A DNA stretch of 64,000 nucleotides from contig CAWCXA010000016.1 of assembly GCA_963799425.1 (NCBI GenBank), forward strand, positions 372,001 through 436,000, given 5' to 3'. Position 1 is the first letter of the stretch; each line of letters begins with the position of its first letter. The notes beneath the pieces are model-generated. The model was not told the origin of the DNA. It did no database searches and saw nothing but the letters and a program-made list of their open reading frames with translations. This stretch comes from CAVWSM01 sp963799425 (lineage in GTDB: Bacteria > Actinomycetota > Actinomycetes > Jiangellales > Jiangellaceae). Position numbers and translations under genes: made by a program. This document shows positions 25,386 through 33,554 of this stretch, one piece after another.

Positions 25386-25430
25386 GGCAGCTCACAGGGT
25401 GGCGGCTCACAGGGTGGCAGCTCACAGGGT
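25386..25430. repeat. 15-bp tandem repeat (three units) duplicating the cutC 3' end
   Basis: Three units GGCAGCTCACAGGGT / GGCGGCTCACAGGGT / GGCAGCTCACAGGGT, followed by a partial unit. On the minus strand each unit reads GCT GCC ACC CTG TGA, the last five codons of cutC, so the cutC terminus has been duplicated twice. The extra copies fall between its stop codon and the DUF4031 start. Confidence 0.9.
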
Positions 25431-26129
25431 GGCAGCTACGGCGTCGTCGATGAGGCTGCGCCAAGACCGTACGAGGTTGGCGTCGACGTAGGCGTTCCAC
25501 GCGCCACTCGGCCGCGCGCGGCTACCGATGTGGAACTTGCGGACGCCCACCCGGGCAAGCCACGGCACGTGCTCGGGCGCCAGTCCTCCGCCGGCCATCG
25601 TCATCTCGGCGATCCACGCATCGTTGCGGCACCGCGCGACGACGTCGTCGAGCCCTTCGGCGACCCCACGCGCCGAACCGGCTGTCAGCACGGTGTCGAG
25701 GCCGGGCAGATCCCGCAATGTGCGCCATGCGCGGTCATGATCGAGCGAGTTGTCGATCGCGCGGTGGAAGGTCCACGGCAGCCCGCCGGTCGCCTGCGCC
25801 AGCACCGTCGTCGCGTCGACGTCGACATCGAGGGACGGGGCGAGGAAACCGAACACGAACCCGTCCGCCCCGGCGGCGGCGAACTCCTGCGCCGCGCCGC
25901 GCAGCCGCGACATCTCGGACCCTGAGGTGGCGAACCCGTCGTTGGCGCGCAACATGACCCGCAGTGGCACCGAGGTCTCTGTCCTGAGCTCGCGGACAGT
26001 ACGCACCGACGGGGTCAGCCCGTCTGCGGCCATGTCCGCCACAACCTCGAGCCGGTCGGCCCCACCTTGCTCCGCCCCGGCCGCGTCGCCCGGTCCGAGC
26101 GCGATCACCTCGAGCAGCGGTCTCGTCAC
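25422..26129 (-). CDS. cutC: CutC-family protein (copper homeostasis protein CutC-like)
   Basis: 235 residues from GTG 26129 (VTRPLLEVIALGPGDAAGAE); the ATG extension is not conserved. A TIM-barrel protein with GGADRLEVVADMAADGLTPS, VPLRVMLRANDGF, ADGFVFGFL, TFHRAIDNSLD, VLTAGSARGVAEGLDDV and VRKFHIGSRARPS. These fit CutC, although the family's direct role in copper handling is debated. Its last five codons are tandemly duplicated downstream. It is divergent from the spermidine-synthase-like gene. Confidence 0.9.
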   Translation of the reverse strand: MTRPLLEVIALGPGDAAGAEQGGADRLEVVADMAADGLTPSVRTVRELRTETSVPLRVMLRANDGFATSGSEMSRLRGAAQEFAAAGADGFVFGFLAPSLDVDVDATTVLAQATGGLPWTFHRAIDNSLDHDRAWRTLRDLPGLDTVLTAGSARGVAEGLDDVVARCRNDAWIAEMTMAGGGLAPEHVPWLARVGVRKFHIGSRARPSGAWNAYVDANLVRSWRSLIDDAVAATL

Positions 26130-26166
26130 GGTATGAGGGTAGGGGCCCGGTCCGTTCCTGGGGGTC

Positions 26167-26186
26167 CACGGGGGCTTGCCCCCGTG
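26167..26186. promoter_or_regulatory. Strong hairpin in divergent cutC/methyltransferase-fold intergenic region
   Basis: CACGGGGG-CTTG-CCCCCGTG forms an 8-bp stem with a 4-base loop, 19 bases before the GTG of the gene at 26206. It would sit in that gene's 5' leader. It superficially resembles half of an RAE (GGGGCTTGC) but lacks the GGCAAG half. Confidence 0.5.
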
Positions 26187-26205
26187 TGTTGGCATCCTCG
26201 AACCC

Positions 26206-27078
26206 GTGAGACGACGTCGCGGCACGGCATCGGTGCGCCATCAGGTCGACTTCGGCGTCGCCATGCTGGAGCCGGATCCGGATCGGCCGCGTGCGTTCAC
26301 CCTCTATGTCGACGGCACCCCGCAGTCGCACGTGGACCTGGACGACCCGCGACACCTCGACTTCGAGTACATCCAGCGCATGGCCATCGCTGTCGACGAG
26401 TGCTTCCCGCCCGAGGTGCCCGTACGCGCCCTCCATCTCGGCGGTGGTGCGCTCACCCTGCCGCGCTACATCGGGACCACGCGGCCCGGGTCCGCGCAGC
26501 GCGTTGTCGAGATAGACGGCGCACTCGTCGAGCTGGTGCGGCGCGAGCTGCCATGGCCGAGCTCGATGCGGCTGCGGGTCCGGGCGGGCGATGCGCGTGC
26601 GGCGGTGGAGGGTGCGCATGCGGGTGCGTACGACCTGGTGGTGAGCGACGTGTACGCCGGCGCTCGGACACCTGCCTCCGTCACCAGTCGGGAGTTCCTC
26701 GCCGAAGTTGTACGGATCCTGCGCCCTGGCGGCCGGTTCCTGGCCAACCTCGCTGACGGCGCCCCGCTGATCTTCGCCCGCGGCCAGGTGGCGACGGCTC
26801 GCACGGTGTTGCCCGAGGTGGTGCTGCTCGCCGATCCGGCGGTGTTACGAGGGCGGCGGTTCGGCAACCTTGTCCTGATCGCCTCTCGCGCGCCCCTGCC
26901 GGTCGCAGCACTCGCGCGGCGTGCTGCAGGCGTCGGCTTCCCAGCGCGGGTTGTGGAAGGCGCCGATCTGGATCGGTTCAGTGCGTCAGCTGCCGTGGTG
27001 ACAGATGAGCTCGCGGTCGCTTCTGCGGCGCCACCCGGGGAGGTATTCGGCCCCCGCTCTACGCGGACGGCAGACTAG
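26206..27078 (+). CDS. Spermidine-synthase-like (polyamine aminopropyltransferase fold) protein
   Basis: 290 residues from GTG 26206 (VRRRRGTASVRHQVDFGVAM). A SAM-binding Rossmann fold: FTLYVDGTPQSHVDLDDPRH, VRALHLGGGALTLPRYIGTT (motif I), VVEIDGALVELVRREL (acidic loop), AYDLVVSDVYAGARTPA and ILRPGGRFLANLADG. Actinobacterial members often lack polyamine-site residues. The catalytic Asp region here is SDVYAG rather than DxxDP, so aminopropyl transfer is uncertain. The start of the next gene follows six bases after its stop, suggesting co-transcription. Confidence 0.85.
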   Translation: MRRRRGTASVRHQVDFGVAMLEPDPDRPRAFTLYVDGTPQSHVDLDDPRHLDFEYIQRMAIAVDECFPPEVPVRALHLGGGALTLPRYIGTTRPGSAQRVVEIDGALVELVRRELPWPSSMRLRVRAGDARAAVEGAHAGAYDLVVSDVYAGARTPASVTSREFLAEVVRILRPGGRFLANLADGAPLIFARGQVATARTVLPEVVLLADPAVLRGRRFGNLVLIASRAPLPVAALARRAAGVGFPARVVEGADLDRFSASAAVVTDELAVASAAPPGEVFGPRSTRTAD

Positions 27079-27083
27079 AGGCT

Positions 27084-27431
27084 GTGACCACGCCGGAGCC
27101 GTTGCTTGCCGCCCGCGCTGCCGCGCTGCACGACCTGACGTGCCGCGGGTTGGCGGAGGCGGCGTATGTCGACGTGCTCGACCAAGTCGTAGCGCAGCGC
27201 ACATGGTGGCTGCGGGAGTGGCCGGATGGCACAGCGTACGTCACCGGGCAGGTGGCACAGGATCTGCAGGAGCGGCTGCTCGAGGAGGCCGGAGTTCGCT
27301 GGCCGCGGTGCACCGCATGCGACGATCTTGATGAGCACGAGCTGCGGGTCGCGCCCGAGCTCGGTGAGGATCCGCACTGGACCTGCGAGCGCGGCGGCTT
27401 CAAGGTCGCCGCTGTGGGAGCGCTGAGCTGA
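27084..27431 (+). CDS. Conserved hypothetical protein with CxxC-type cysteines
   Basis: 115 residues from GTG 27084. A helical N-terminal half (TCRGLAEAAYVDVLDQVVAQ; YVTGQVAQDLQERLLEEAGV) is followed by WPRCTACDDLDEHELRVAPE and HWTCERGG, which has three cysteines and two histidines in zinc-ribbon-like order. I do not recognise a named family. It is six bases downstream of the spermidine-synthase-like gene and followed by a strong hairpin. Confidence 0.75.
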   Translation: MTTPEPLLAARAAALHDLTCRGLAEAAYVDVLDQVVAQRTWWLREWPDGTAYVTGQVAQDLQERLLEEAGVRWPRCTACDDLDEHELRVAPELGEDPHWTCERGGFKVAAVGALS

Positions 27432-27458
27432 CCCGGGCAGTCGGGTTGCCCACATACA

Positions 27459-27491
27459 CCGGGACCCGCGCTTGCATAGCGCGGGTCCCGG
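27459..27491. terminator. Bidirectional terminator hairpin
   Basis: Perfect 13-bp stem CCGGGACCCGCGC (27459-27471) and its complement (27479-27491), with loop TTGCATA. It lies between the convergent genes ending at 27431 (+) and 27514 (-). On the plus strand a short TTT follows within ten bases. Confidence 0.85.
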
Positions 27492-27513
27492 GGTGCTTTG
27501 CGCGACGCGGCGC

Positions 27514-27654
27514 TCAGGCCGCGGGCACGAGCTTCTTGCGTTGTGGCGTCTCGACGAGGGTCGGGATCTCCCAGCGCATCTCGAGACGGACATCACGAGT
27601 CACGGGGTCGATCGCCTGCACCCAGTGCATCTGCGGACGCATCTGCTTCGTCAT
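27514..27654 (-). CDS. Small 46-residue protein with a perfect ribosome site
   Basis: Short reading frame starting at ATG 27654, with AAAAGGAGGT eight bases before it, the best Shine-Dalgarno in the window. The protein begins MTKQMRPQMHWVQAIDPVTR, continues DVRLEMRWEIPTLVETPQRK and ends KLVPAA. It is rich in Met, Trp, Arg and Pro, with no signal or membrane segment. It lies alone between the terminator at 27459-27491 and a leader with GTGAAC repeats, so it has its own promoter. I know no family. The ribosome site, isolated operon and codon composition support a real gene. Confidence 0.75.
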   Translation of the reverse strand: MTKQMRPQMHWVQAIDPVTRDVRLEMRWEIPTLVETPQRKKLVPAA

Positions 27655-27679
27655 GGCGTGACCTCCTTTTCGGGCCTAG

Positions 27680-27723
27680 GTGAACGCAGACCAACGTCTC
27701 GTTCACTTTCTGTTCACGTCAAA
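27680..27723 (-). promoter_or_regulatory. Leader/promoter region with GTGAAC repeats before the 46-aa gene
   Basis: On the minus strand the order is TTGACG-TGAACAGAAAGTGAACG. Two direct copies of GTGAAC (centres 11 bases apart, one helix turn) are followed 15 bases on by the inverted GTTCAC. GTGAACG at 27680-27686 and CGTTCAC at 27700-27706 form an inverted repeat. TTGACG fits a -35 box, but a matching -10 is weak. A TATCTT slightly upstream is an alternative -10. Confidence 0.45.
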
Positions 27724-27893
27724 GATAGCAGATGTTGGGGTCTCGAGCACAATCTCCCCCACCGACCCCGTCAGGAACGTGTCAAGACGCCGCGGTCGCC
27801 CCACCTGCGTCAAATGTCCGTCTCTCCGAAGGAGACGCGCCTGTGCCTTGCCGGGTGGGCCCGGAGACGCAAGTCCTGGCACGGACACGCAGG

Positions 27894-27927
27894 AGGGGCG
27901 GCCCTCCCGTACGGGAGAACCGCCCCT
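27894..27927 (-). terminator. groEL terminator hairpin
   Basis: Interrupted stem: AGGGGCGG (27894-27901) pairs with CCGCCCCT (27920-27927), and CTCCC pairs with GGGAG around GTAC. It lies 40 bases past the groEL stop. There is no T-run, as is common in high-GC actinomycetes. Confidence 0.7.
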
Positions 27928-27967
27928 CTTCTAGGCGCTCGCTCTGGAGCTCCTTAAGCCGTCAGGC

Positions 27968-29593
<1,626 letters not shown>

Positions 29594-29715
29594 GGAGAGA
29601 TGGTCCTCCCGGTACGGGTGGCGGTCCGGCGTTCGACGCCCGCGACGGACGGCGCGCGAACGCCCGAACTCCTGTGCCGGGCGCCCGGGCAACCTCGTCG
29701 ACCCGGACCGTTGGG

Positions 29716-29742
29716 CTGTCACTCTCTACAGCAGAGTGCTAA
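29716..29742. promoter_or_regulatory. CIRCE element B (gene-proximal, half-degenerate)
   Basis: On the groEL strand TTAGCACTC-N9-GAGTGACAG: a perfect left half and a right half matching 5 of 9 bases of the consensus TTAGCACTC-N9-GAGTGCTAA. HrcA repressor would bind here. Confidence 0.8.
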
Positions 29743-29749
29743 CTCGTGT

Positions 29750-29776
29750 TTAGCACTCTACCTTGGCGAGTGCAAG
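29750..29776. promoter_or_regulatory. CIRCE element A (distal)
   Basis: On the groEL strand CTTGCACTC-GCCAAGGTA-GAGTGCTAA: a perfect right half and a left half with two mismatches. Only 7 bases separate it from element B, so the two perfect inner halves form an inverted GAGTGCTAA-N7-TTAGCACTC. Confidence 0.85.
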
Positions 29777-29791
29777 CCGCGCGGAGCTCGC

Positions 29792-30100
29792 TCAGATGCC
29801 GGCACCGGTTGGTGGCGTGGTCGAGCTGGACCGCCGGCGGCGGATGAACCAGCTCACCACAGCCACCACAGCGATCGAGCCGATCAGTGCTCCGAAGAAG
29901 CCACCCCAGTCGAAGATGTCGTCGTCGCCGATCCCGAACAGGCCGGTGAAGATCCAGTAGCCGAGCAACGCGCCGGCCAGCCCGATGACCAGAGACACCA
30001 GCCACGACGCCGGGCCGCTCATGCCTCGAAAGGCGTCCGTGGGGACGAGCATCCGGGCAAGCACACCGACGACGAGACCGAGCAAGATCGCACCAAGCAT
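29792..30100 (-). CDS. GlsB/YeaQ/YmgE-family stress-response membrane protein
   Basis: 102 residues from ATG 30100 (MLGAILLGLVVGVLARMLVP). GTG 30109 is also in frame but would leave no room for the GGGAAGG ribosome site. Three hydrophobic segments are seen: LGAILLGLVVGVLARML, WLVSLVIGLAGALLGYWIFT and GGFFGALIGSIAVVAVVSWF. The spacing of Gly residues matches the 'transglycosylase-associated' small membrane family. Family members are induced by acid, envelope or general stress, but their molecular activity is unknown. It lies between cspA and groEL, so it is part of a stress-gene neighbourhood. Confidence 0.88.
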   Translation of the reverse strand: MLGAILLGLVVGVLARMLVPTDAFRGMSGPASWLVSLVIGLAGALLGYWIFTGLFGIGDDDIFDWGGFFGALIGSIAVVAVVSWFIRRRRSSSTTPPTGAGI

Positions 30101-30125
30101 GCTGATCACCTTCCCTGATCAGCAT
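30099..30125 (-). promoter_or_regulatory. Translation-start hairpin of the GlsB-like gene
   Basis: ATGCTGATCA and TGATCAGCAT pair perfectly (10 bp). The 7-base loop GGGAAGG is the ribosome site, and the right arm ends inside the start codon. Such a structure sequesters the initiation region and could act as a thermometer-like or protein-controlled switch. Confidence 0.6.
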
Positions 30126-30216
30126 GATCCCGATGCAGCATGCGGCGCCAGTCGAGCCCGGGGCGGCAGGCCGGCCCATCTGCTGGCGGGTTGGGGCGGA
30201 ACCCGGTTGCTATAGC

Positions 30217-30238
30217 GACGCTGGGGCGCCCCAGCGTC
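30217..30238. terminator. 22-bp perfect palindrome between cspA and GlsB-like gene
   Basis: GACGCTGGGGC followed by its exact reverse complement. It lies downstream of cspA on the minus strand and upstream of the GlsB-like gene. It is probably a second termination hairpin for cspA, but a palindromic operator for the downstream gene is also possible. Confidence 0.55.
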
Positions 30239-30277
30239 CTCCCGTGGGCAGCAGCGGCGCGCCGCGGGACAGCGAAC

Positions 30278-30307
30278 GGCCCGCCACCGGAGATCCGGCG
30301 CCGGGCC
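30278..30307 (-). terminator. cspA terminator hairpin
   Basis: GGCCCGCCACCGG (30278-30290) and CCGGCGCCGGGCC (30295-30307) pair at 11 of 13 positions around AGAT. It starts 28 bases past the cspA stop. Confidence 0.65.
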
Positions 30308-30334
30308 GCTCAGCCAGGTCAGGGGGCGAGCAGA

Positions 30335-30535
30335 TCAGACGGCGCGGACGCGCTCGGCCTGCGGGCCCTTCGGACCCTGCCCAACCTCGAACTCGACCCG
30401 CTGACCGTCCTCGAGCGTCCGGTAGCCATCCATCTCGATCGCGGTGTAATGCACGAAGAGGTCCTGGCCCCCGTCGACGGCGATGAAGCCGAAGCCCTTC
30501 TCGGAGTTGAACCACTTCACGGTGCCCTGTGCCAT
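30335..30535 (-). CDS. cspA: Cold-shock protein CspA
   Basis: 66 residues, the full family length. MAQGTVKWFNSEKGFGFIAV contains RNP-1 (KGFGFI) and GGQDLFVHYTAIEMDG contains RNP-2 (DLFVHY). AGGAGAGA is the ribosome site. It is a single OB-fold RNA chaperone that melts mRNA secondary structure at low temperature. A candidate promoter about 150 bases upstream would give a long untranslated leader, as is usual for cold-shock mRNAs. Its order with groEL, MoaD-like and threonine-synthase-like genes recurs in Streptomyces, as I recall. Confidence 0.96.
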   Translation of the reverse strand: MAQGTVKWFNSEKGFGFIAVDGGQDLFVHYTAIEMDGYRTLEDGQRVEFEVGQGPKGPQAERVRAV

Positions 30536-30687
30536 CTATCTCTCCTCGTTGGCAGGCGCGCAGGCCGCAACGTACGTCCCTGCGGGTCGTGCTCGCTTCC
30601 ACCGCCCGAGGCTTGGCACCACGGCTTGGTTTTACGCGGGCGAGTTCCGCTTGCTCTGGATGCTCGCGTCACATTCGACCGCGCCCG

Positions 30688-30716
30688 ACCCTACACAAAC
30701 CAGGCGAAGTGGTGAA
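30688..30716 (-). promoter_or_regulatory. Candidate cspA promoter with long 5' leader
   Basis: On the minus strand TTCACC (30716-30711), a 17-base spacer, and TAGGGT (30693-30688). Transcription from about 30681 would give a leader of roughly 145 bases before the cspA ATG. Confidence 0.5.
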
Positions 30717-30768
30717 GAGACTTCACCCGCTAGATATCGGTCCGTGACGTTTGCGCGGTCCGTGCAGG

Positions 30769-31053
30769 TCAGCCGCCCGCGACGGCCGGAATCACGGACA
30801 CCTTGGCCCCGGCAGGGACAAGCGTGGCGAGCCCGGATGCGAACCGTACGTCGTCGTCGTCCACGTACACGTTGACGAACCGACGCAACGCACCCTGGTC
30901 GTCGAGGACGCGCGCGCGGATCCCGGGGTACGACGCGTCCAGGGCGTCGAGCACATCGGCCAGGGTCGAGGCCTCCGCCACGTCGAGCGTCACGTCGGAC
31001 TCACCCTTGGTGTAGGTGCGCAGGATGGTGGGGATGCGAACGGCGACGCTCAT
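30769..31053 (-). CDS. MoaD/ThiS-family sulfur-carrier protein
   Basis: 94 residues, beta-grasp (ubiquitin-like) fold. It begins MSVAVRIPTILRTYTKGESD, contains ADVLDALDASYPGIRARVLD and FVNVYVDDDDVRF, and ends VPAGAKVSVIPAVAGG. The C-terminal Gly-Gly is the site of adenylation and thiocarboxylation. Its start lies three bases after the stop of the threonine-synthase-like gene, and its GGAGG ribosome site is inside that gene's last codons, so the two are translated together. The pairing points to sulfur delivery for the PLP enzyme, as with CysO/CysM or the MetO/MetM pair, rather than to molybdopterin synthesis. No moaE is nearby. Confidence 0.9.
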   Translation of the reverse strand: MSVAVRIPTILRTYTKGESDVTLDVAEASTLADVLDALDASYPGIRARVLDDQGALRRFVNVYVDDDDVRFASGLATLVPAGAKVSVIPAVAGG

Positions 31054-31056
31054 CGG

Positions 31057-32310
31057 TCAGGCCTCCGTATCAATGGCAGCGTGGAACGCGTCGGTCGAGG
31101 CCGCGATCGTCGCATCCGGTCCTACGACAGGCGACACCGCATCCAGGGTCTTGAGGCCGTCGCCGGTGTTGAACACCACGGTCTCGGCCTCGGGGTCGAG
31201 CAGGCCGGTCGCGAGCAGCTTCTTGAGCACGGCCACGGTGACGCCGCCCGCGGTCTCGGCGAAGATCCCCTCCGTACGGGCCAGCAGCCGAATGCCCTCG
31301 ACGACCTCGGCGTCGCTGACATCCTCAACAGCACCGCCGGTGCGCCGCACGACGTCGAGCACGTAAGGACCGTCGGCGGGGTTGCCGATCGCGAGCGACT
31401 TGGCGATCGTGTCGGGTCGCACCGGGCGTATAACGTCGTGGCCGGCCTTGTACGCCGCTGACACTGGCGAGCATCCGGTCGCCTGCGCGCCGAAGATCTT
31501 GTACGGGGTCGGCTCGACCAGCCCCAGCGACCCGAGCTCGCGGAAGCCCTTGTCGACCTTGACCAGCTGCGCCCCCGAGGCGACCGGGATCACGACCTGC
31601 TCGGGCAGTCGCCAGCCGAGCTGCTCGGCGACCTCGTACCCCAGAGTCTTGGAGCCCTCCGCGTAGTACGGCCGCACGTTGACATTGACGAACGCCCAGT
31701 CCTCGTGGATGCCGGCGAGCTCCGAAGCCAGCCGGTTGACGTCGTCGTACGTGCCCTCGACCGCGACCAGCGTCGTCCCGAAGACCGCCGAGGTCACGAT
31801 CTTCTGCTGCTCGAGGTTGCTCGGCACGAAGACGTACGACCTGATGCCGGCGCGGGCAGCCGCCGCGGCGACGGCGTTGGCGAGGTTGCCGGTGCTCGGG
31901 CAGGCCAGCACGGTGAATCCGAGCTGGCGGGCGGCGGCGAGCGCCACGGCGACGACGCGGTCTTTGAACGAGTGCGTCGGGTTGACCGAGTCGTCCTTGA
32001 CCCACAACGTGCGCAGACCGAGCTCTCTTGCCAGGTTGTCGGCGCGGATGAGGCGGGTGAAGCCGGGCTCTGTGTTGGGGGTCTGTGTGACGTCGGTCGG
32101 GACCGGAAGTAGGTCCTTGTAGCGCCAGATGTTGCGCGGGCCTGCCTCGATGCGCTCGCGGGTCACCCCGGTGAAGTCGTAGGCGACCTCGAGGGGCCCG
32201 AAACACTCCAGGCACGCATAGAACGGTCCGAGCTCGGTCGTCGTGCCGCACTCACGACATGACAGGTGCGTGGCGGAGCCCAGATCGATGCGTGCAGTCG
32301 TGGCGGTCAT
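31057..32310 (-). CDS. thrC: Threonine-synthase-family PLP enzyme (threonine synthase or MetM-type homocysteine synthase)
   Basis: 417 residues from ATG 32310. The N-terminal zinc-ribbon-like Cys18-x2-Cys21 and Cys33-x2-Cys36 (LSCREC; YACLEC) is followed by a fold-type II PLP domain. The Schiff-base Lys116 lies in NPTHSFKDRVVAVALAAAR. The phosphate-binding loop region is ACPSTGNLANAVAAAAARAG. IFAETAGGVTVAVLKKL closes the active site. Threonine synthase makes threonine from O-phosphohomoserine. However, this gene is under a SAM-I riboswitch and overlaps functionally with a GG-tailed sulfur carrier. Both features suit a homocysteine synthase that uses the same substrate plus carrier-bound sulfide. 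Sequence alone cannot choose between them. Confidence 0.88.
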   Translation of the reverse strand: MTATTARIDLGSATHLSCRECGTTTELGPFYACLECFGPLEVAYDFTGVTRERIEAGPRNIWRYKDLLPVPTDVTQTPNTEPGFTRLIRADNLARELGLRTLWVKDDSVNPTHSFKDRVVAVALAAARQLGFTVLACPSTGNLANAVAAAAARAGIRSYVFVPSNLEQQKIVTSAVFGTTLVAVEGTYDDVNRLASELAGIHEDWAFVNVNVRPYYAEGSKTLGYEVAEQLGWRLPEQVVIPVASGAQLVKVDKGFRELGSLGLVEPTPYKIFGAQATGCSPVSAAYKAGHDVIRPVRPDTIAKSLAIGNPADGPYVLDVVRRTGGAVEDVSDAEVVEGIRLLARTEGIFAETAGGVTVAVLKKLLATGLLDPEAETVVFNTGDGLKTLDAVSPVVGPDATIAASTDAFHAAIDTEA

Positions 32311-32325
32311 TTGGCGAGGCCTTCC

Positions 32326-32469
32326 TCTCATCTTTCCCGCGGTCGCCGGTCGACCTCGCGGGACGGACGTGGCACCGTGTCCGCCGCTGGGCCTCGCCGG
32401 GAGGGCGAGCGCGCTGCGGATGGTTGCCGGGGCTTCGTCGGGCCGTATCCCTCTGCCCCTCTGGATGAG
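32326..32469 (-). ncRNA. SAM-I (S-box) riboswitch
   Basis: On the minus strand the leader begins CTCATCCAGAGGGGCAGAGG and contains GGATACGGCCCGACGAAGCC and CCGGCAACC. It later has CGGTGCCACGTCC and ends GGGAAAGATGAGAGGAAGG. These are the conserved kink-turn, P2/P3 core and P4 strands of the SAM-I aptamer. P1 is CTCATC (32469-32464) with GATGAG (32331-32326). The Shine-Dalgarno AGGAAGG follows P1 directly, suggesting translational control: with S-adenosylmethionine bound, the start is occluded. It regulates the threonine-synthase-like and MoaD-like genes. Confidence 0.93.
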
Positions 32470-32573
32470 TCCGATATTCAGTTGTTGTCGTGGATCCTAG
32501 GAAGGCTGTCCGCGGATCGAGAGGCCAGGTCCACGACGTGAGACGCCTTGCCGCGGCCGATAGCGTGACGCGC

Positions 32574-33554
32574 ATGCGCGCCGACGTGCAGGACTGGTTC
32601 GAGCGGCGCAGCTGGCACGCACGGGATTTCCCGATCAGCGCACTGCGCCGGCTCAAGGGCTCGCAGCGAGTAAGTGTCGTGCTTCCCGCCCTCGACGAGG
32701 AGCGCACCATCGGGCCGATCGTCGCCTCGATTCGCGACCACCTCGGCACCGGGCCAGTCCCACTCGTCGACGAGCTCGTCGTGATGGACTCCGGCTCCTC
32801 GGACACGACCGCCGCCGTCGCGACCGCCGCCGGAGCGCAAGTCTTCCGTCGCGAGGACGTGCTGCCCGAGTTCGCCCCTCTCCCCGGCAAGGGGGAGGTG
32901 CTCTGGCGCGGTGTGGCTGCGACGAGCGGGGACATCGTTGTCTACGTGGACAGCGACCTGGAGGACTTCACTCCGGCGTTCGTCACCGGTTTGCTCGGTC
33001 CGCTGCTCACCGACCAGCGAGTGCAGCTGGTGAAGGCCACGTACGACCGAGCGCTGCGCGGCGGCGAGACCGTGCTTCCCGCCGGCGGCGGCCGGGTGAC
33101 CGAGCTCGTCGCCCGCCCGCTGCTCAACCTCGCATGGCCCGAGCTCGCTGGTTTCATCCAGCCGCTGTCCGGTGAGTACGCCGCGCGCCGCAGCCTGCTC
33201 GACCGCATCCCGTTTCCGACCGGGTACGGCGTCGAGATCGCGGTGCTGATCGACGCGCTGCAGCTGGCCGGGCTCGACGCCCTGGCACAGGTCGACCTGG
33301 TCCGACGCAAGCACCGCAACTCCTCTGACGCCAAGCTTGGCCAGATGGCCCACGAGATCCTGCAGGTGGCGCTCGCCCGGCTCGTACGCGAAGGCCGAGC
33401 CACGCTCTCCACGGACCTCTCGCCACTGCTGACGCAGTTCAGCCGCGACGGTTCCGGCTACGCGGTCAGCGAGACCAACCTGACCCCGCTCGAGCGGCCA
33501 GCCATGGTCGACGTCGAGACGTATGCACGCGGCCGCGGGACACTCTCCGCGTGA
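32574..33554 (+). CDS. gpgS: Glucosyl-3-phosphoglycerate synthase
   Basis: 326 residues from ATG 32574 (MRADVQDWFERRSWHARDFP). A GT-A, family GT81 retaining transferase: VSVVLPALDEERTIGPIVAS, LVDELVVMDSGSSDTTAAVA, the metal-binding DSD in IVVYVDSDLEDFTPAFVTGL, FIQPLSGEYAARRSLLDRIP, and VDLVRRKHRNSSDAKLGQMA. It transfers glucose from UDP-glucose to 3-phosphoglycerate. This is the first step to glucosylglycerate and, in mycobacteria, methylglucose lipopolysaccharides. GpgP is not in the window. Its stop overlaps the GTG of the next gene (GTGA). It diverges from the riboswitch-controlled operon. Confidence 0.93.
   Translation: MRADVQDWFERRSWHARDFPISALRRLKGSQRVSVVLPALDEERTIGPIVASIRDHLGTGPVPLVDELVVMDSGSSDTTAAVATAAGAQVFRREDVLPEFAPLPGKGEVLWRGVAATSGDIVVYVDSDLEDFTPAFVTGLLGPLLTDQRVQLVKATYDRALRGGETVLPAGGGRVTELVARPLLNLAWPELAGFIQPLSGEYAARRSLLDRIPFPTGYGVEIAVLIDALQLAGLDALAQVDLVRRKHRNSSDAKLGQMAHEILQVALARLVREGRATLSTDLSPLLTQFSRDGSGYAVSETNLTPLERPAMVDVETYARGRGTLSA

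Noticed and set aside
26167..26186. Hairpin with GGGGCTTGC considered as an RAE
   Set aside because: Lacks the GGCAAG half and shows no -10 box. It is a plain GC hairpin.
27703..27888. 61-aa minus-strand frame upstream of the 46-aa gene
   Set aside because: No ribosome site, overlaps the likely promoter/leader, and composition is not convincing.
29734..29758. GAGTGCTAA-N7-TTAGCACTC read as one inverted-order CIRCE
   Set aside because: The arms are in the wrong order and spacing. It is better explained as the inner halves of two adjacent CIRCE elements.
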